Shown here in pieces: positions 11,431 through 22,814 of a stretch of 64,000 nucleotides of DNA. The stretch lies in assembly GCA_963920635.1 (NCBI GenBank), contig OY987299.1:19085401-19149400 (forward strand). Direction: 5' to 3'. Source of the stretch: Pseudeuparius sepicola (taxonomy: Eukaryota > Arthropoda > Insecta > Coleoptera > Anthribidae). Under the pieces are notes generated by a model. It saw only the letters and a list, made by a program, of their open reading frames with translations, did no database searches and had not been told where the DNA came from. Within the stretch, counting starts at the first letter, position 1, and each line of letters begins with the position of its first letter. Position numbers and translations under genes: made by a program.

Positions 11431-11999
11431 GGCATTTCTTCTTCTTTGATTAAAACTAGTTCCAGGATAAGGATGCAAAATTTTTTGTTGTAGCTCACAG
11501 TAAAATGATTATACTATGCAAGTTCTGAACACACTTTATTTATTTTTACAAAAACCATTATTCACGACTGATTTCGGCAATATCAACTATTATTCCCCAG
11601 AAAAACGTTATAATACAGCCTAAAATTTAAATAATACACGAAATGAAAGTCAAAGCTATATTAATTGAGTAGTAAAAGTTCTTGTACTTTGCACATATAT
11701 TTATTTTAAAAATCCTGACAGAGCGCTTTCGGTTAAACAACCATCATCAGTGTCATTTGTCGAATACAAACTCTAATAAATGCGAAAACCTCATGTTGGT
11801 AACCTTGAAGGTATTTTAAGTATTATGAGAAAAACCGTAGCAAAACTCCATCAATGAAACTGCTGAACCCACCATCCGGTACGAAATTGAAATCGTAACA
11901 GTTTTACAAAGTTTAAATCTAAACAATAACCAAATCAAATTTTATAAAAATTACATTGGCCAAGACGTAATACAAGTCAAAATTATTTCGAGACGAGAC
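11431..11999. other. AT-rich intergenic DNA, nothing recognised
   Basis: No gene, paired repeat or element end was found. Confidence 0.45.
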
Positions 12000-12470
12000 G
12001 AGGGAGAGGCATGCCTTTCTTGTTCAGAATGAAAAACTGAGTAATATATAATATACTTTGATTTTTTTTATATAATATAATTTGATTTTTTGGTATTTTT
12101 CACAATTTGTTTTAGAAAAGTGGATTTTGTGTAGTTTTCACATTAAAATGTTATTAAGAAAACTTGTTGACAATGAAAAACTGGATAGGTCTGAAAAATG
12201 TCAAAAGCCTAGATCGCACAAAAATCAAAGTAGACCTAGGCTGTTGAAATTTTTCACACCTATCCAGTTTTTTTATTGTGAACAAGTTTTCTTAATAAAA
12301 TTTTGATGTGAAAACAACACAAAATACACTTTTCTAAAAAAGTGTGAATAATTCAAAAAAATCAAAGTAGGCCTAGACTTTCCAAATTTCGCAAACCTAC
12401 TCAGTTTTTTTATTCTGAACAAGTTTCCTTAATAACATTTGGCCGTAAAACCTACAAAAAGGGCACTTTA
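12000..12470. repeat. Nested palindrome of the atcaaagtaggcctagg family
   Basis: A 110-bp arm at about 12094-12212 is the reverse complement of 12236-12352 (shared words include gttattaagaaaacttgttga and tggataggt). A further diverged copy follows in the same orientation as the right arm at 12355-12465. A short inverted partner, cttgttcagaatgaaaaactgag, lies at 12018-12040 and pairs with 12398-12425. One more copy of the core word (atcaaagtaggcgtagg...) is at about 17588-17630. It is non-coding; the 74-residue open frame at 12082-12306 simply crosses the palindrome. Confidence 0.7.
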
Positions 12471-13317
12471 CTGACGTGGAAAATCAGTTTATTCATAATT
12501 TCCAAGATGATTTTTCGAAAGTAAAATTATGTCACAAATTAGTTTCAAAGCAGCGCTGATCCCCAGAAGCTCAAATTTCGACTCGAATTTTTGTATTTAC
12601 ACCTTATGTGAACTCAATCCGTGGACACTGTAGGTTACATAATATTAGTAATAATATTTGTATTTATTTTTTATTTATTATAATTTATTTCATTTTATTA
12701 GGCGTGCCCCCCTCCTAAGACCGCGCCTGCGTAGGTATATATTCAGGTTGGTCCTTTCCTTATTTTAAAGTGATAGTGAATTCTTTGTCCAAGATTGAAA
12801 TATTTATTCATTAACTTAATTAATACTTACCTATTTTGTGTGGAAAAAATAAAATTACTTTTCTGTTATGTATCTACTTAAATAACAGTTTGTCTGAAAA
12901 ACATAAGATTACTAATACGACATAACACGTTTAATTGTGGAGAAAGGCAAAAATGTTGTATGTTTTTTGATAAACCAATTGGAATTTTGAGTTCGAATCG
13001 AAATAAATGTTTGAAATGTTGAAATTAAAATATTTGCAACGATGTGATTCAGTTTTCATTTGGCAAATGCATTCCCATGTCCCTTTCTATAGGTAAACTT
13101 AACTTCAAGTTGTAATACGAAATACATCGAGTTAGAACTTAAAATTGTTTCTAAATAAAATGAAAAAAAAAACCTTTCCAGGCCTCCATAGTTACTACAA
13201 CTTCATGCACACATTTATTTAAAAATTAATGTATTCTGAACAAACGGGCTTCTGGCAAACGCAAAAAATTCCACAGCCAGCGAGTTTTTAAAAAAATGGT
13301 ATGCGTTCCTCGATTAA
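12471..13317. other. AT-rich intergenic DNA, nothing recognised
   Basis: Long A/T runs and no paired element ends or coding signals were seen. Confidence 0.45.
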
Positions 13318-13560
13318 CACGGGGGCGAACGGCTTTCGAGTCCCCCCTATCGTTGTGTGCCCGAAACCATATTTGCATTAAAAATTCAGCACTATTTGCC
13401 CTGGGAGGGCGGCCGCTGCCGGGCGAATCTCCACAAAGGGCCCTCCCTTAATTAATAAGGAAAATAAATAAAATTAAAATTAATGCAAACAAGGAGCGGG
13501 CGCCGCGGAATCAAACCACAGCGGGATTGCGGGGCGGCTCGTCACAATTTTTTTTTCTGC
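13318..13560. promoter_or_regulatory. GC/AT mosaic island with POU and homeodomain words
   Basis: Two GC-rich flanks enclose an AT core that reads cccttaattaataagg and aaattaatgcaaacaagg. An octamer ATTTGCAT lies at 13371-13378 and a second POU-like word ATGCAAAC at 13483-13490 in the opposite orientation. A RUNX-like aaaccaca follows at about 13515. The block is single-copy in the window and has no open frame of note. This is the island whose word content most resembles a developmental enhancer, but that is inference. Confidence 0.4.
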
Positions 13561-13739
13561 AATCGTTATAAAAGTTCATTATTTTATAATAATTTCCTTC
13601 CTTGCATTAAATAAGGCAAGCTCTTTTAAAAAATGCTCTTGGGAATTAGGTATAGCAAAGTGAGTATTTTATTACTTCTTTGCTTGGCAATCGCGTATCT
13701 GGTCAATATATACATTAGCTTGTCAAAACTGGTCTGATT

Positions 13740-14060
13740 TGCACTGTTCCAAATTAAGCAACTGAAAATTCTGTTGCCGTATTATCAGGCATTGTATAAA
13801 TGAATTTACATAAGTTTTACCAAAGAAAATACTACTAAGCAAGTATTTTCTTTGGTTTTACTTTGCTAAACTGTTTATATTAGACCACCGCTTAAATTTA
13901 TGACCACACTCAGAAAATAAACCAGTGTTAAAAAGATGACAAAATCATACGTAATGCTTCAGTCGAGGCTGTCACTTATCTACTATTGTTCAAAACAGTA
14001 AACTCGTTCAAAATTAATCGTTTTGTAAATACAAATATACAAAAAAATAACAAAGAAATG
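13740..14060. repeat. Diverged copy of the 30.7/42.1-kb fold-back family
   Basis: The order of words ttgccgtattatcaggcattgta, ttgctaaactg, agaccaccgcttaaatttatga, cattcagaaaataaacca-like, and cagtaaactcgttcaaaatta matches the left arms at 30880-31200 and 42250-42540 but is much more diverged. It contains a private hairpin at 13819-13856 with 15-bp perfect arms (accaaagaaaatact and complement), which replaces sequence present in the other copies. Confidence 0.6.
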
Positions 14061-15464
14061 GTATTTGTAAAATGTTCCCATCACACTAAAACGTGAATTT
14101 TATTTTGACCAAGGAATGCATTTTTCTACTTTAGAACTTACTGATGGAACAAAAATTTTATGCCATAAGCCGAATAAGGTCAGGTCATTTGTCCAATGAA
14201 TAACTACTAATAACACGAAAACTAACAAGAACAAGAACAACACTGATAACGGTAAAACTCACGAAACGTACAAAATCTGCGAATATTTTCACTGCCGAAT
14301 GTTTGAACCAGTTTGAACGGAAAACCTTCACTATCATCACATTGACACCGAAGCTAAACTTGCTTGAGCCCGCACATAGATATAGACGCTGCCGAAAGCA
14401 GCGGATTATACCAAAATGAAAAGTGTTTCCATGACGTTTTAAATTATTATTAAAATGAGTTGTAGTCATAATTATTATTATTTGTAGCGGTATAATCGTG
14501 ATTCCAATAGGGTTTTTTTGGTTTTTATTTTATTATGCTCTTTATGTTAGGGTAAGCTGTGCTTTTAGTATTACTTGTGAAACTTTTACCACCATAAATC
14601 CTCATTGACGTCATTAACTGATTGCTACGCATATATTATGTTATTGTTATATCCATAGAAAACAGAAAATTCCTAGGGATTTTGTGATGAATTGTCATCT
14701 GAGAAAATCCGGACTTCTTATAGCAATCGGGGTAGGTATATAGTATACAATGCGGTGTGAAAATCTCCATTGAGGGTGACGGTTAAACTATAGAGTTCCT
14801 GGATTGGGAAAGTTAGGACAATAATGTCACTTTTCCACCTGAAATAATAATCTTTCACAAGTCACATCAATTTTGTGAATCAAAAATAATTAGGAAAAGT
14901 GAAGCCTTGAGGGGAAGTTTGTTTTCTGTAGACTCCAAGGAGACCACATAAATGGGCTGGTACAAGGTTATGTTATATGTCAGTGTCCAACTGCCATCAG
15001 GTTTTATGTGATAGATAGTGCCATAGATTCTAAAGGAGGCAAAAAATTTCCCATCATAATTCACAATTTTTAAGTTTTCTAACAATATATTTGTTTCATT
15101 TAACAGTTGCCATATTATGTAATTGTAGTCACAACATTGTCATCTCTAATTTTTAGAAATCATGGAAACCATTATTAATTTTTACTAACAAATCAAAGTA
15201 CCTATTATATTCATAGATTCTCCAATAAAATGGCATACTTGGCATCACTGATACTATTAAAATGAGGAAAGAATAGGCCTCACTTTGGAAAGTATAATAA
15301 TGCTGGGTCCCCTTATTTTAAAGAGTCCCTGCGGGCACAATAAACTTTTGACCACAGGAATATCTATGTGTATTAAAGTTGGTGCGTGATACACGCGCGC
15401 TATCTATGAGGTGAGAAATAGGTAGGTACCTATATTAAATAAATGGCGGGTTATTTGAAAAGCG
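14061..15464. other. AT-rich intergenic DNA, nothing recognised
   Basis: Open frames on the minus strand at 14185-14469 and 14867-15085 show no domain, and their residue composition (I, F, V, S) matches random AT-rich translation. No element ends were paired. Confidence 0.45.
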
Positions 15465-15594
15465 TACTTTCATTACTGTTACTAAATCGTATTTGTTGGC
15501 AAAAACCACAGTTTAATAATGCAAAAGTGAAAAGTATAATGGTCACAATGAAACTGTAAGTTTTGCCAACAAATAACGACTTAGTAATAAAACT
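15465..15594. repeat. Inverted repeat with about 46-bp arms
   Basis: The arms 15465-15513 and 15549-15594 share tttgttggcaaaa and ttactaaatcg/cgacttagtaa and are complementary with scattered mismatches around a 35-bp loop. It is likely a decayed small MITE; no target duplication was identified. Confidence 0.6.
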
Positions 15595-15648
15595 GAAGAT
15601 TGCAATGCAAATTTATTAAAATTTATGTATTAAATTTATATATAATAT

Positions 15649-16452
15649 ACTCCTGGACAAAATTAACGCACCAACATACATCTTAAGTGCGAACACCCCC
15701 GTAAAATTTGTATTCTTCGTCCGATTTTAGCCGTTTTTTTTTGTAAAAATAGGCCACAAAAAATTCGACGTTAGTGTTAGTGCAAAATTTCAGATGTTAA
15801 TTCAATTTTTAGGGCCTACTAAAAATTTTTTTCTAGTAAAAAATTAAGAAAATCATTTAGCGATTTTTTTATTTAAAATCTGACGCCACAGCGTTAATTA
15901 TAGGATACACGAAAACCCCCACATACCAAATTTGAACAAAAAATATACAGGGAGTTCCATTCTGCAGAGTACCAAAGTTGAGCAAAATAGGAATTTTAAA
16001 AGCATCTGGCGAGTCAAGTGCAAGTGTGCCACTTCGAAACAGTTGGTTGATGAATAGGACCAATCACAGTGTCGATGTGCAAAGATCCAATAAAAAATAT
16101 AAAAGGTGTTCTCTGTCCCAACTCAAAATTCGGAATTTTTGAACTTTATACAGGTATATCGAGTATATCAAAACCACCCCAGACATTATAAACGAACTAA
16201 CTTAAAAAAATGCAAAAGTCTGCCAGTCAGTAAGTCCATATCTATGAGTCAAGGCGGCTGGTGTGCCACAACAGGAAACGCACAGGAAATGTATCATCCT
16301 AGACGGTGATTTTGTTGAGAAGTGTCCGGTAATTTATATTGTTTTTTATTTGTTGGTTAGCATTTGTAAAAAAAAATAAATTAACTACCCTTGTGTTTAT
16401 TGCAATTTTTGTGGGGATTTATTATGTTGGTGCGTTAATTTTGTCCGGGAGT
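15649..16452. mobile_element. Non-autonomous Tc1-like element, 804 bp
   Basis: The terminal inverted repeats are about 30 bp with one mismatch; they begin ACTCCTGGACAAAATTAACG at the left, with the complementary ACTCCCGGAC... at the right. The left end abuts TA; the right flank is TT, so one TA target base may have mutated. Small open frames inside (15869-16063 minus, 16106-16309 plus) lack helix-turn-helix or DDE motifs, so the element depends on transposase supplied elsewhere. Confidence 0.85.
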
Positions 16453-18784
16453 TTATAATTTAGAACACATCCGAACAATGTCTTCTAATGTAAGTAAGCT
16501 CTCTGCTCTAATTTCTGTCCAGTTCCAATAATTTTATCAGCTATAAAAGCATAAATTACTACAACTTTTTGGATACAATCCAAAATACATAGTTTGTTGC
16601 CGGTTGTGGTTGTGCACTAGAATTTGGAGTTGATTTTTAATTTTAATTTAAAATAGGATAAAATAGGATAAAATACATATTATTACATATGTTATTATAT
16701 TATGCAGATAGATACTTAATCATCATTAACCATTTATTCTATAACACATATTCTTTGCTCTTTTCTCTAGTGTTTTTTGCAGGTAATAATAATTCTGCAG
16801 AACATTTTGTGATGCTGGAGTTATTTCAAATAATTCCCAAATATTTATGCGTGCTATATGCGTGCTAAACGCGCTATATACCATATTATGTTCGCCATAA
16901 AAATAACCAAGTGAATACTAAATCCAAAAATATATTGTTACAACTTTTAAAATCAATTTACATTTAGTTTTAAGATGAATCAAATTAAAGTCTAATATAC
17001 TTGAATATTTATTTAACCTTATATTTAACTTTAACAGCCCAATTGTAGGTACATCTAAATAAAATATATCACACGTGATAATATATTTTTATTATTCCCA
17101 ACTCTCCCTCTCCAGGGACCGCAGATCAAACCAATTGAATTTTACGAATAAGGGTAAAACAGCGATCTAATTGTTTTGAAGTAAATAAATAAAAACATTT
17201 TCGTCTTGCTAACACTAATCCGGGGACACATTGTATATGGTTTATCTTCAATTTTATTGAAAACTTTCGTACTTAAATTCACTAAATTGTTTTCAGCGCG
17301 CCTATGGCACAAAAGGGTCGTCTGGTGTTTTTAGGGGCTGCTTTTTATGAACGGAACACACAAAGCTGAATAATTTGCTTTCATGATTTGACGAGTGTGT
17401 TTGCCAAAGCTCTAGGGGGCTGTGGACAACAGCACACCGATATTCATAGAAGGGTAAATTTCTAATGTCTATTTGTTCATCCCCTTCTATATGTTTATTT
17501 GTCTACAGGTGGAATCAATTTTTATGGAATTTTTACGATAATTACACATTATTTTATTTCGATTTTTTATTAATTTTTATAGCAGAAAAAATCAAAGTAG
17601 GCGTAGGTTTTTGAAATTTTTCACACCTGGTAATCAGTCAATCAGTGCTCGTGGTTTTTACATAATCTGCACATAGCGCTGTGCTTCGAGGTTCGTGTCG
17701 TGCCCGTTAAAACATATAGCCGTTCATTTCTAGAAGGGGATGGTCTCGCCTGTGAGATATTATCGTACTTACGTAGTTTACGATTAAAAAGTCAGATAGG
17801 TAAATGACCATTAGGCTACCCCGGCCGGCCGGGGTGAATCATGTTCCAACGGCAGATGGTTTTACTTTTACCGTCACGTAACACGCACCGCAATAAGAAG
17901 CCCTCTCCGTGCACTCCAAATATGCCTAGATTTGGACGAGCCGCGCACCCGCGCACGCGATGGCGAGGTATTTTGATATTGGTGGATCTAGCCAAACTTA
18001 TAGGTGCTCAAATCCAAGGCAAATATTATGTAAATGTAGGGTGTATACCAAGAGTTTGGTGTCACTCGAGACTGACATTTCGTGAAAAAGTTAGTATTCC
18101 TATAAGCTTTATAAATTTTGTTGCCAAATTAATGCATGGTATGTGAAAAATGTCATTTTAGTGAACATAAACCACATAAGGTAATAAAATTGAACTTCAT
18201 TTCCGTGGAGCACATTATTATACGATTGCCCCGAATTGTTTACGCCAAACATCACAACGTTATAGAACTTACCAAAGTAATAAAAGAAGTTCAGGAAATG
18301 CGTTGTTTGTAAGTTTCAAGTTTTCTAAAAATTATTTAATAATTTTTTTCTACAAGCGTGTGGAAAAGTACAATACTTTTACGCACTACTTTTCCGTAAA
18401 ATAAAATACACATTATTTATATTTTGGGAAACGTATTATTATTAAATAATATTAATGGTACCTCAGAAGCATTTTTAACACAGACAAAAAATTGCATTCA
18501 AACGCATAGCGCAAGGCACGGAAAGTAAGACGCGCATCACGCTTAAGCCATTGCCAACCTCAGAACACGAAAGTCACCAATTTCATTTTTACTTTTCCGC
18601 CTGTCGCTATAAATGTAAATATATTTATAAATATTTCAATCAGACCAGGTAGTGAACACCTGAATCTATTAAATAGATTGCTGGGTTAAATAGATTCTAT
18701 TTAAACCAGCAGAATTGACCCATGGCATAACAATTTATTGTCTAGTAATTTATGTTCTTAGCAATCTAAAACCAAAAACATATA
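16453..18784. other. Intergenic DNA with one 16-bp GC palindrome
   Basis: Most of this 2.3 kb is AT-rich and unremarkable. A copy of the atcaaagtaggcgtagg repeat lies at about 17588-17630. A perfect palindrome ccccggccggccgggg is at 17819-17834. The 101-residue open frame at 17841-18146 begins just after the palindrome and matches no family I know. The part at 17300-17440 is somewhat GC-richer and single-copy. Confidence 0.4.
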
Positions 18785-18929
18785 CAGGATGTCTCAAAAA
18801 TCTGACCAAGTGATACTCACTTCCGGTCAAACCGGAAGTCAGAAATGAAGATTGACAATTTTTTGTTGTCAAATTTCCAAATTTTTTGGAAAGTATATAT
18901 TTTTTTAATGACTGCTCAACAACACCCTG
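18785..18929. mobile_element. Small CAGGATG/CACCCTG-ended MITE with a TTCCGG palindrome
   Basis: The ends CAGGATGTCTC and CAACACCCTG are each flanked by TA. At 18819-18839 there is a perfect ACTTCCGGT...ACCGGAAGT inverted repeat around three bases. The element at 57860-58043 has the same kind of ends and the same inverted TTCCGG word (57987-58007), so both belong to one small family. Confidence 0.6.
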
Positions 18930-19189
18930 TATATTAAGTATAACATCATATTAAAATTCCACACAAGTTTAGTGTTTGAACTATCAATTTATCTTTAGAG
19001 TTACCGAAAAAATCGGGTTTATCACATTTATATAATATTATGAACTTTTTCTTATTTTGAAAATTTCTATAATCTGGTGAAATTTGGCGTGTGGAATTCG
19101 GGACACCTTGTATATTTTTTGAAAAAAATTTACTGGGCCAAAAGCGGCACGGGTACGCAATATAAACTTTCGGTTAGATTTTTATAAAA
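18930..19189. other. Intergenic DNA with a further element-end word
   Basis: The word gggacaccttgtatat at about 19100-19115 is another diverged CACCCTGTA-type end, but its partner was not identified. Confidence 0.35.
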
Positions 19190-20606
19190 GTTTCACAAAG
19201 TTCTAACTTTTGGAATTTTGTTTTTATATTTTTAACACTTCTTCGTGTTTGTTCACACCACGCGGTGTTCTTTAACACCATTCGGTGTCCCTTAACACTA
19301 ACCGGTGTTAAATTGAACGTATTAACACAAGTTCGTGTTAAATAGAGGAGAGGGGGAAGTCGTTTCACCAGTTATGGGTGTAAAATCTTAGGTAATCGAA
19401 GCCATCGCATCAGTTGTTTGTCGAACGTGTTGCGCGACGGAGCTTATCAGTTTGTGTGACGTGTGATCCGACCGCGTGGCTCGTATAATAGGTATAAAAG
19501 TGATTCTACAGGCCGATAGTGCAAAAATGGTGTTGTTATGTGAAGTAAAATTTCAAAGGTGATGGATTAAAGATGAGATTAAAACGACAGGCGAATATGC
19601 AGATGCGACGACGAAAGGTACTGTGTGATAGAGGAGGTGATAGCCCCTATAACCTGTACTCATCGACTGTGTTAATATGAGTTTGTTCTCACCGGAATAA
19701 GGAACCAGTCGTGAATATAATTGAAGGATTTTAAGTTATCTGACTGTTCTGATTGATTTGATGCCTGCTGATTGGCTCCGACTTAGTTGGGACTTGCTTA
19801 TGCTTGTGAGACCAGGCCTATCTAACTAAATAGCTGTGTCGCAACGTTTGATGTTTCTTTTTGTCTCACACAGACAATTCTGTAAGACGACAGTTATTTA
19901 AGTACATTGTATGAGAATTTGTACGAAATATAGTTTGGTCGCATCCTATAACATAAAGCAATTCTTGTGTTTGTGGTTAGGTTACACTTTTCTTACGAAT
20001 ATTATAATATATATAACTTTTTTATATTAACCAAATATTGTTGGCTGTGAGAATGAATATTTATTTATAGCTTTAAGAAAGAAAATGTTGATATTTTTAT
20101 ATACCTATTTGTAAGGCATCAATCATGTATTTTGGAACTGAAATAAAGTCTTTCCTTTACTTATTGCTGTTTATTATTTCCTACAAATATAATTTAAATT
20201 GAAGACCAAGCACATAGTATATGCCTGGTTCATATACAGCTTCTTTATTTTTTAGTTTTATTTTATTTTTACAAATAACACATTTCCTTAATTTGAACTT
20301 ATCAATGACATTTGAAATTTCTTTGAAATAAAGTATATGCAAAATTATAAGAGAGAAAGAAGAAGAAAATGGGAATACCAAATAAATTAAATTACACCAT
20401 TTTGACCAAATTGCGTGTTAAAGTTACACAACACGGTGTTAATCTTACACAACGCCGTGTTAAATATTCACACCAGCATAGTTCTTACTTTCACCAGAAC
20501 ATTTGGTGAAATTTACCAAAAAAGAAGGTGTAAAATTAACCAGATATGGTGTGGACTTATACAGACCACTTTTCGTGTCAAATTTAACACCGGATTTTTT
20601 ACTGTG
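19190..20606 (-). mobile_element. DNA transposon with GTGTTAA subterminal arrays, copy 1 (truncated)
   Basis: The right end reads ttttttactgtg at 20595-20606 followed by TA, the same terminus as the complete copy at 22507-24851 in reverse orientation. Inside both ends lie arrays of acaccrnggtgtt and gtgttaaa words (19225-19350 and 20415-20595). The left 170 bp or so, including the terminus, is missing relative to the other copy. The interior (for example 19400-19460 and 19740-19960) matches 24140-24500 of the other copy in reverse complement. No transposase was found, so it is non-autonomous. Confidence 0.75.
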
Positions 20607-20744
20607 TATATCTACTTATTAACACCAACACGTATACTTACCACACCTAGTCACCTAGTTAATCCACGTTGCTGTCCTCTTGTATAGCCCAGATTTACGT
20701 CATTACTCTAATGATCGTCTAATCATCCAAATAGCTCACAAGTG

Positions 20745-21115
20745 ACTTGATTCGCAACAGTTGCGACATTCTCTGATTCCCTCTCGATCCCCCAACAACA
20801 ACAACAACCGGATCGAGCACCCTCGACGGGCCGGGATCATACCGTGACGGGAACAATGGCGGCGGGGGGAACGACGAAAGTGCTGCGTCAACCATCGCAC
20901 TTGAGCCCCGGTCGGTGTTTCCGTTGCGGAGGGGTTGAGGGCGCCCCGCGGCGCCCAGCTGCCGGTCCATCCGCCGCGTATTAGCGAGATAATTGGAATA
21001 GATAGGTCCAATTACGATCTATTTTTTGGGGCGCGCAAATGCCCAATATATATCTACGCTGCGGCGCTATCGCGCTCCAAACGACGCGAGGTCAGCGAGC
21101 GAATCTTGGTGGGGT
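20745..21115. promoter_or_regulatory. GC-rich island, candidate cis-regulatory element
   Basis: This single-copy block contains ggaacaatggcgg (SOX-like AACAATGG), gcgagataattgga and tccaattacgat (homeodomain TAATT/ATTA words) and several CGCG words. Both strands are open over parts of it, which reflects high GC. It is adjacent to the GTGTTAA transposon and the hAT element but shares no sequence with them. Confidence 0.35.
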
Positions 21116-21403
21116 AACGAGAAAAGGTTACGGTTATCAAAAGCTATCTTCGCCATTTACATATAGATTCCAGAAAGGACCAAGGAAACCAATATTTGAA
21201 GTAGTACCTAGCACGGACGTAGCCAGGATTTAGTTTGGGGGGAGGGGGGTTAGTTTGAGAAGTAAATAAAACAACAAAAATATACTTACATGAAATTTAA
21301 TATCTATATATTCATCCGAAAAACTACGACATATTTATAAAGTTCTTAACTTTAAATGAAATGGATAAATTAACTTCGTTCCTCTGCGCTAAATCTAAAA
21401 CCA

Positions 21404-21703
21404 TTAAAGAAGAAATCTTCGGCTTTTTCTTTTAAATATATCCACTACTTGATCTGCATGAATTTCTGTTCCATAGTGAATGTTCATTAGAGCCAAACCA
21501 TTAAGTCCGTTTTCACTTGTAGTGTTTCGTAAATAGTTTTTCAGTCTCCTTAGGCTCGAGAAAGACCTTTCTGGGGTAGCAGTGGATACAGGAATGGTAG
21601 CGAAGATTTGTAGTAATGTGTAAATATTAGGATAAAGGTTTTTATCGCACATATCTAGGCATTCCAAACTAGATTTCGGGGTAGGCAGTCTTCTTATCAG
21701 CAT
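21404..21703 (-). pseudogene. hAT transposase carboxy-terminal fragment (dimerisation domain), copy 1
   Basis: The 99-residue frame contains TIPVSTATPERSFSSLRRLK, then NYLRNTTSENGLNGLALMNIH. This is the conserved C-terminal hAT family dimerisation region (Dimer_Tnp_hAT), which in intact transposases packs the protein into its active oligomer. The upstream DDE catalytic region and most of the zinc-binding amino terminus are absent, so this cannot be active. The nominal start, MLIRRLPTP, is only where the deletion junction opens the frame. The frame overlaps the amino-terminal fragment out of register, showing that the internal deletion did not preserve phase. The other copy differs at three residues (F/L, G/R, Q/E). 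Confidence 0.9.
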
Positions 21704-21836
21704 GCAAGGTAGCTGAAGCTTTGATAGCTAAATCCAAATTAGTTTCTTTATTAGAAACCCCTTGACCTTGACTACACCACTTTTTCCAGTAGTCCATAAC
21801 TTTAGGTTTATCACCCTTCCTTTTTTTCCCCTCCAT
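21669..21836 (-). pseudogene. hAT transposase amino-terminal fragment, copy 1
   Basis: I place the start at the ATG for MEGKKRKGDKPKVMDYWKKW rather than at the earlier GTG, because the Lys/Arg-rich start followed by a short helix resembles the leaders of ZMYM1-like hAT transposases. After about 55 residues the frame stops at the deletion junction. Upstream on the same strand are a TATA-like box about 190 bp away and a gtaagt-type word near 21918. What remains is too short to identify a zinc finger. It is taken as part of the element because it lies on the same strand, just 5' of the dimerisation fragment, in both copies. Confidence 0.6.
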
Positions 21837-22814
21837 TTTTCGACAGTAATAATGATTCACGTATCTATCCTTAACAAGGTCATCGAATAACAGTGCACTA
21901 AAATAATTACTCACTTACACGGTACACTTAATTTTCTTCACTATTCGTTCACCACTTTTCACTTTTATTCGCTTCGAGTTCGCATGGAACAATACTGCCG
22001 TAAGCGCGGTCACGCGCCGCTTATATAGCAGCCCAGTAGCCGTCCAGAAACTTCCACGAACTTCCACAAAGTTCCGCTCATTTCAACCTAGGGGCGTGGC
22101 GAATAATCGAGAAACAACGCAAAGTGTCCCTACAATACAAAATAGTTCGGCTGCAACTGCGTCTGCCTCTCGTCAAAAGATGGCGCTAGGCGCTACTATT
22201 ACTACATAATATATTCAAACGTAATAATAATTTAACTCTTCACTCCTCGTATTTTTTCGGTATAATATTAGGTAATATTTTGCTTATTTTGGGGGGGGGT
22301 TTGAACCCCCGAAACCCCCCCCTTGGCTACGCCCGTGGTACCTAGTGATCTTATTTACAGACACGGATGAACAACTTCAGGGCACCTATTAGGTGCCACC
22401 TGATAGACTATTCTTTGGTAAATGGTAATTTGACCTTGAAAAAAGAAACGGAAGTTCCGCCATTTGCTGTTTTGTGGTACCATAGAAAGATAACGAAGAG
22501 ATGTTACACAGTAAAAAATCCGGTGTTAAATTTGACACTGAAAGTGGCCTATATAAGTCCACACCATATCTGGTAAATTTTTCACCTTCTTTTTTGGTCA
22601 GTTTCATCAAATATTCTGGTGCCAATAAGAACTATGCTGGTGTGAATATTTAACACGGCATTGTGTAAGATGAACACCGTGTTGTGCAACTTTAACACGC
22701 AATTTGGTCAAAATGATGCAATTTAATTCATTTGGTAATCCCCTTCTCTTCTTCTTTCTCTCTTATAGTTTTACATGTACTTTATTTTAATGAAATTTCA
22801 AATGTCATTGATAA

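Larger units (their letters stand above)
21212..22337 (-). mobile_element. Internally deleted hAT element, copy 1, 1126 bp
   Basis: The termini CACGGACGTAGCCAGGAT (left) and TTGGCTACGCCCGTG (right) are inverted repeats, and a perfect 8-bp target duplication gtacctag flanks them at 21204-21211 and 22338-22345. G/C runs lie just inside both ends. The minus strand carries a TATA-like tatataag (about 22020-22027 in complement), a short amino-terminal coding fragment and a carboxy-terminal hAT dimerisation fragment; the core of the transposase between them is deleted. A near-identical copy lies at 37424-38568, so the family moved recently with transposase from elsewhere. Confidence 0.93.

Noticed and set aside
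13819..13856. Perfect 15-bp hairpin as a microRNA precursor
   Set aside because: The stem is too short for a pre-miRNA and the flanking sequence does not extend the pairing. It lies in a diverged fold-back repeat.
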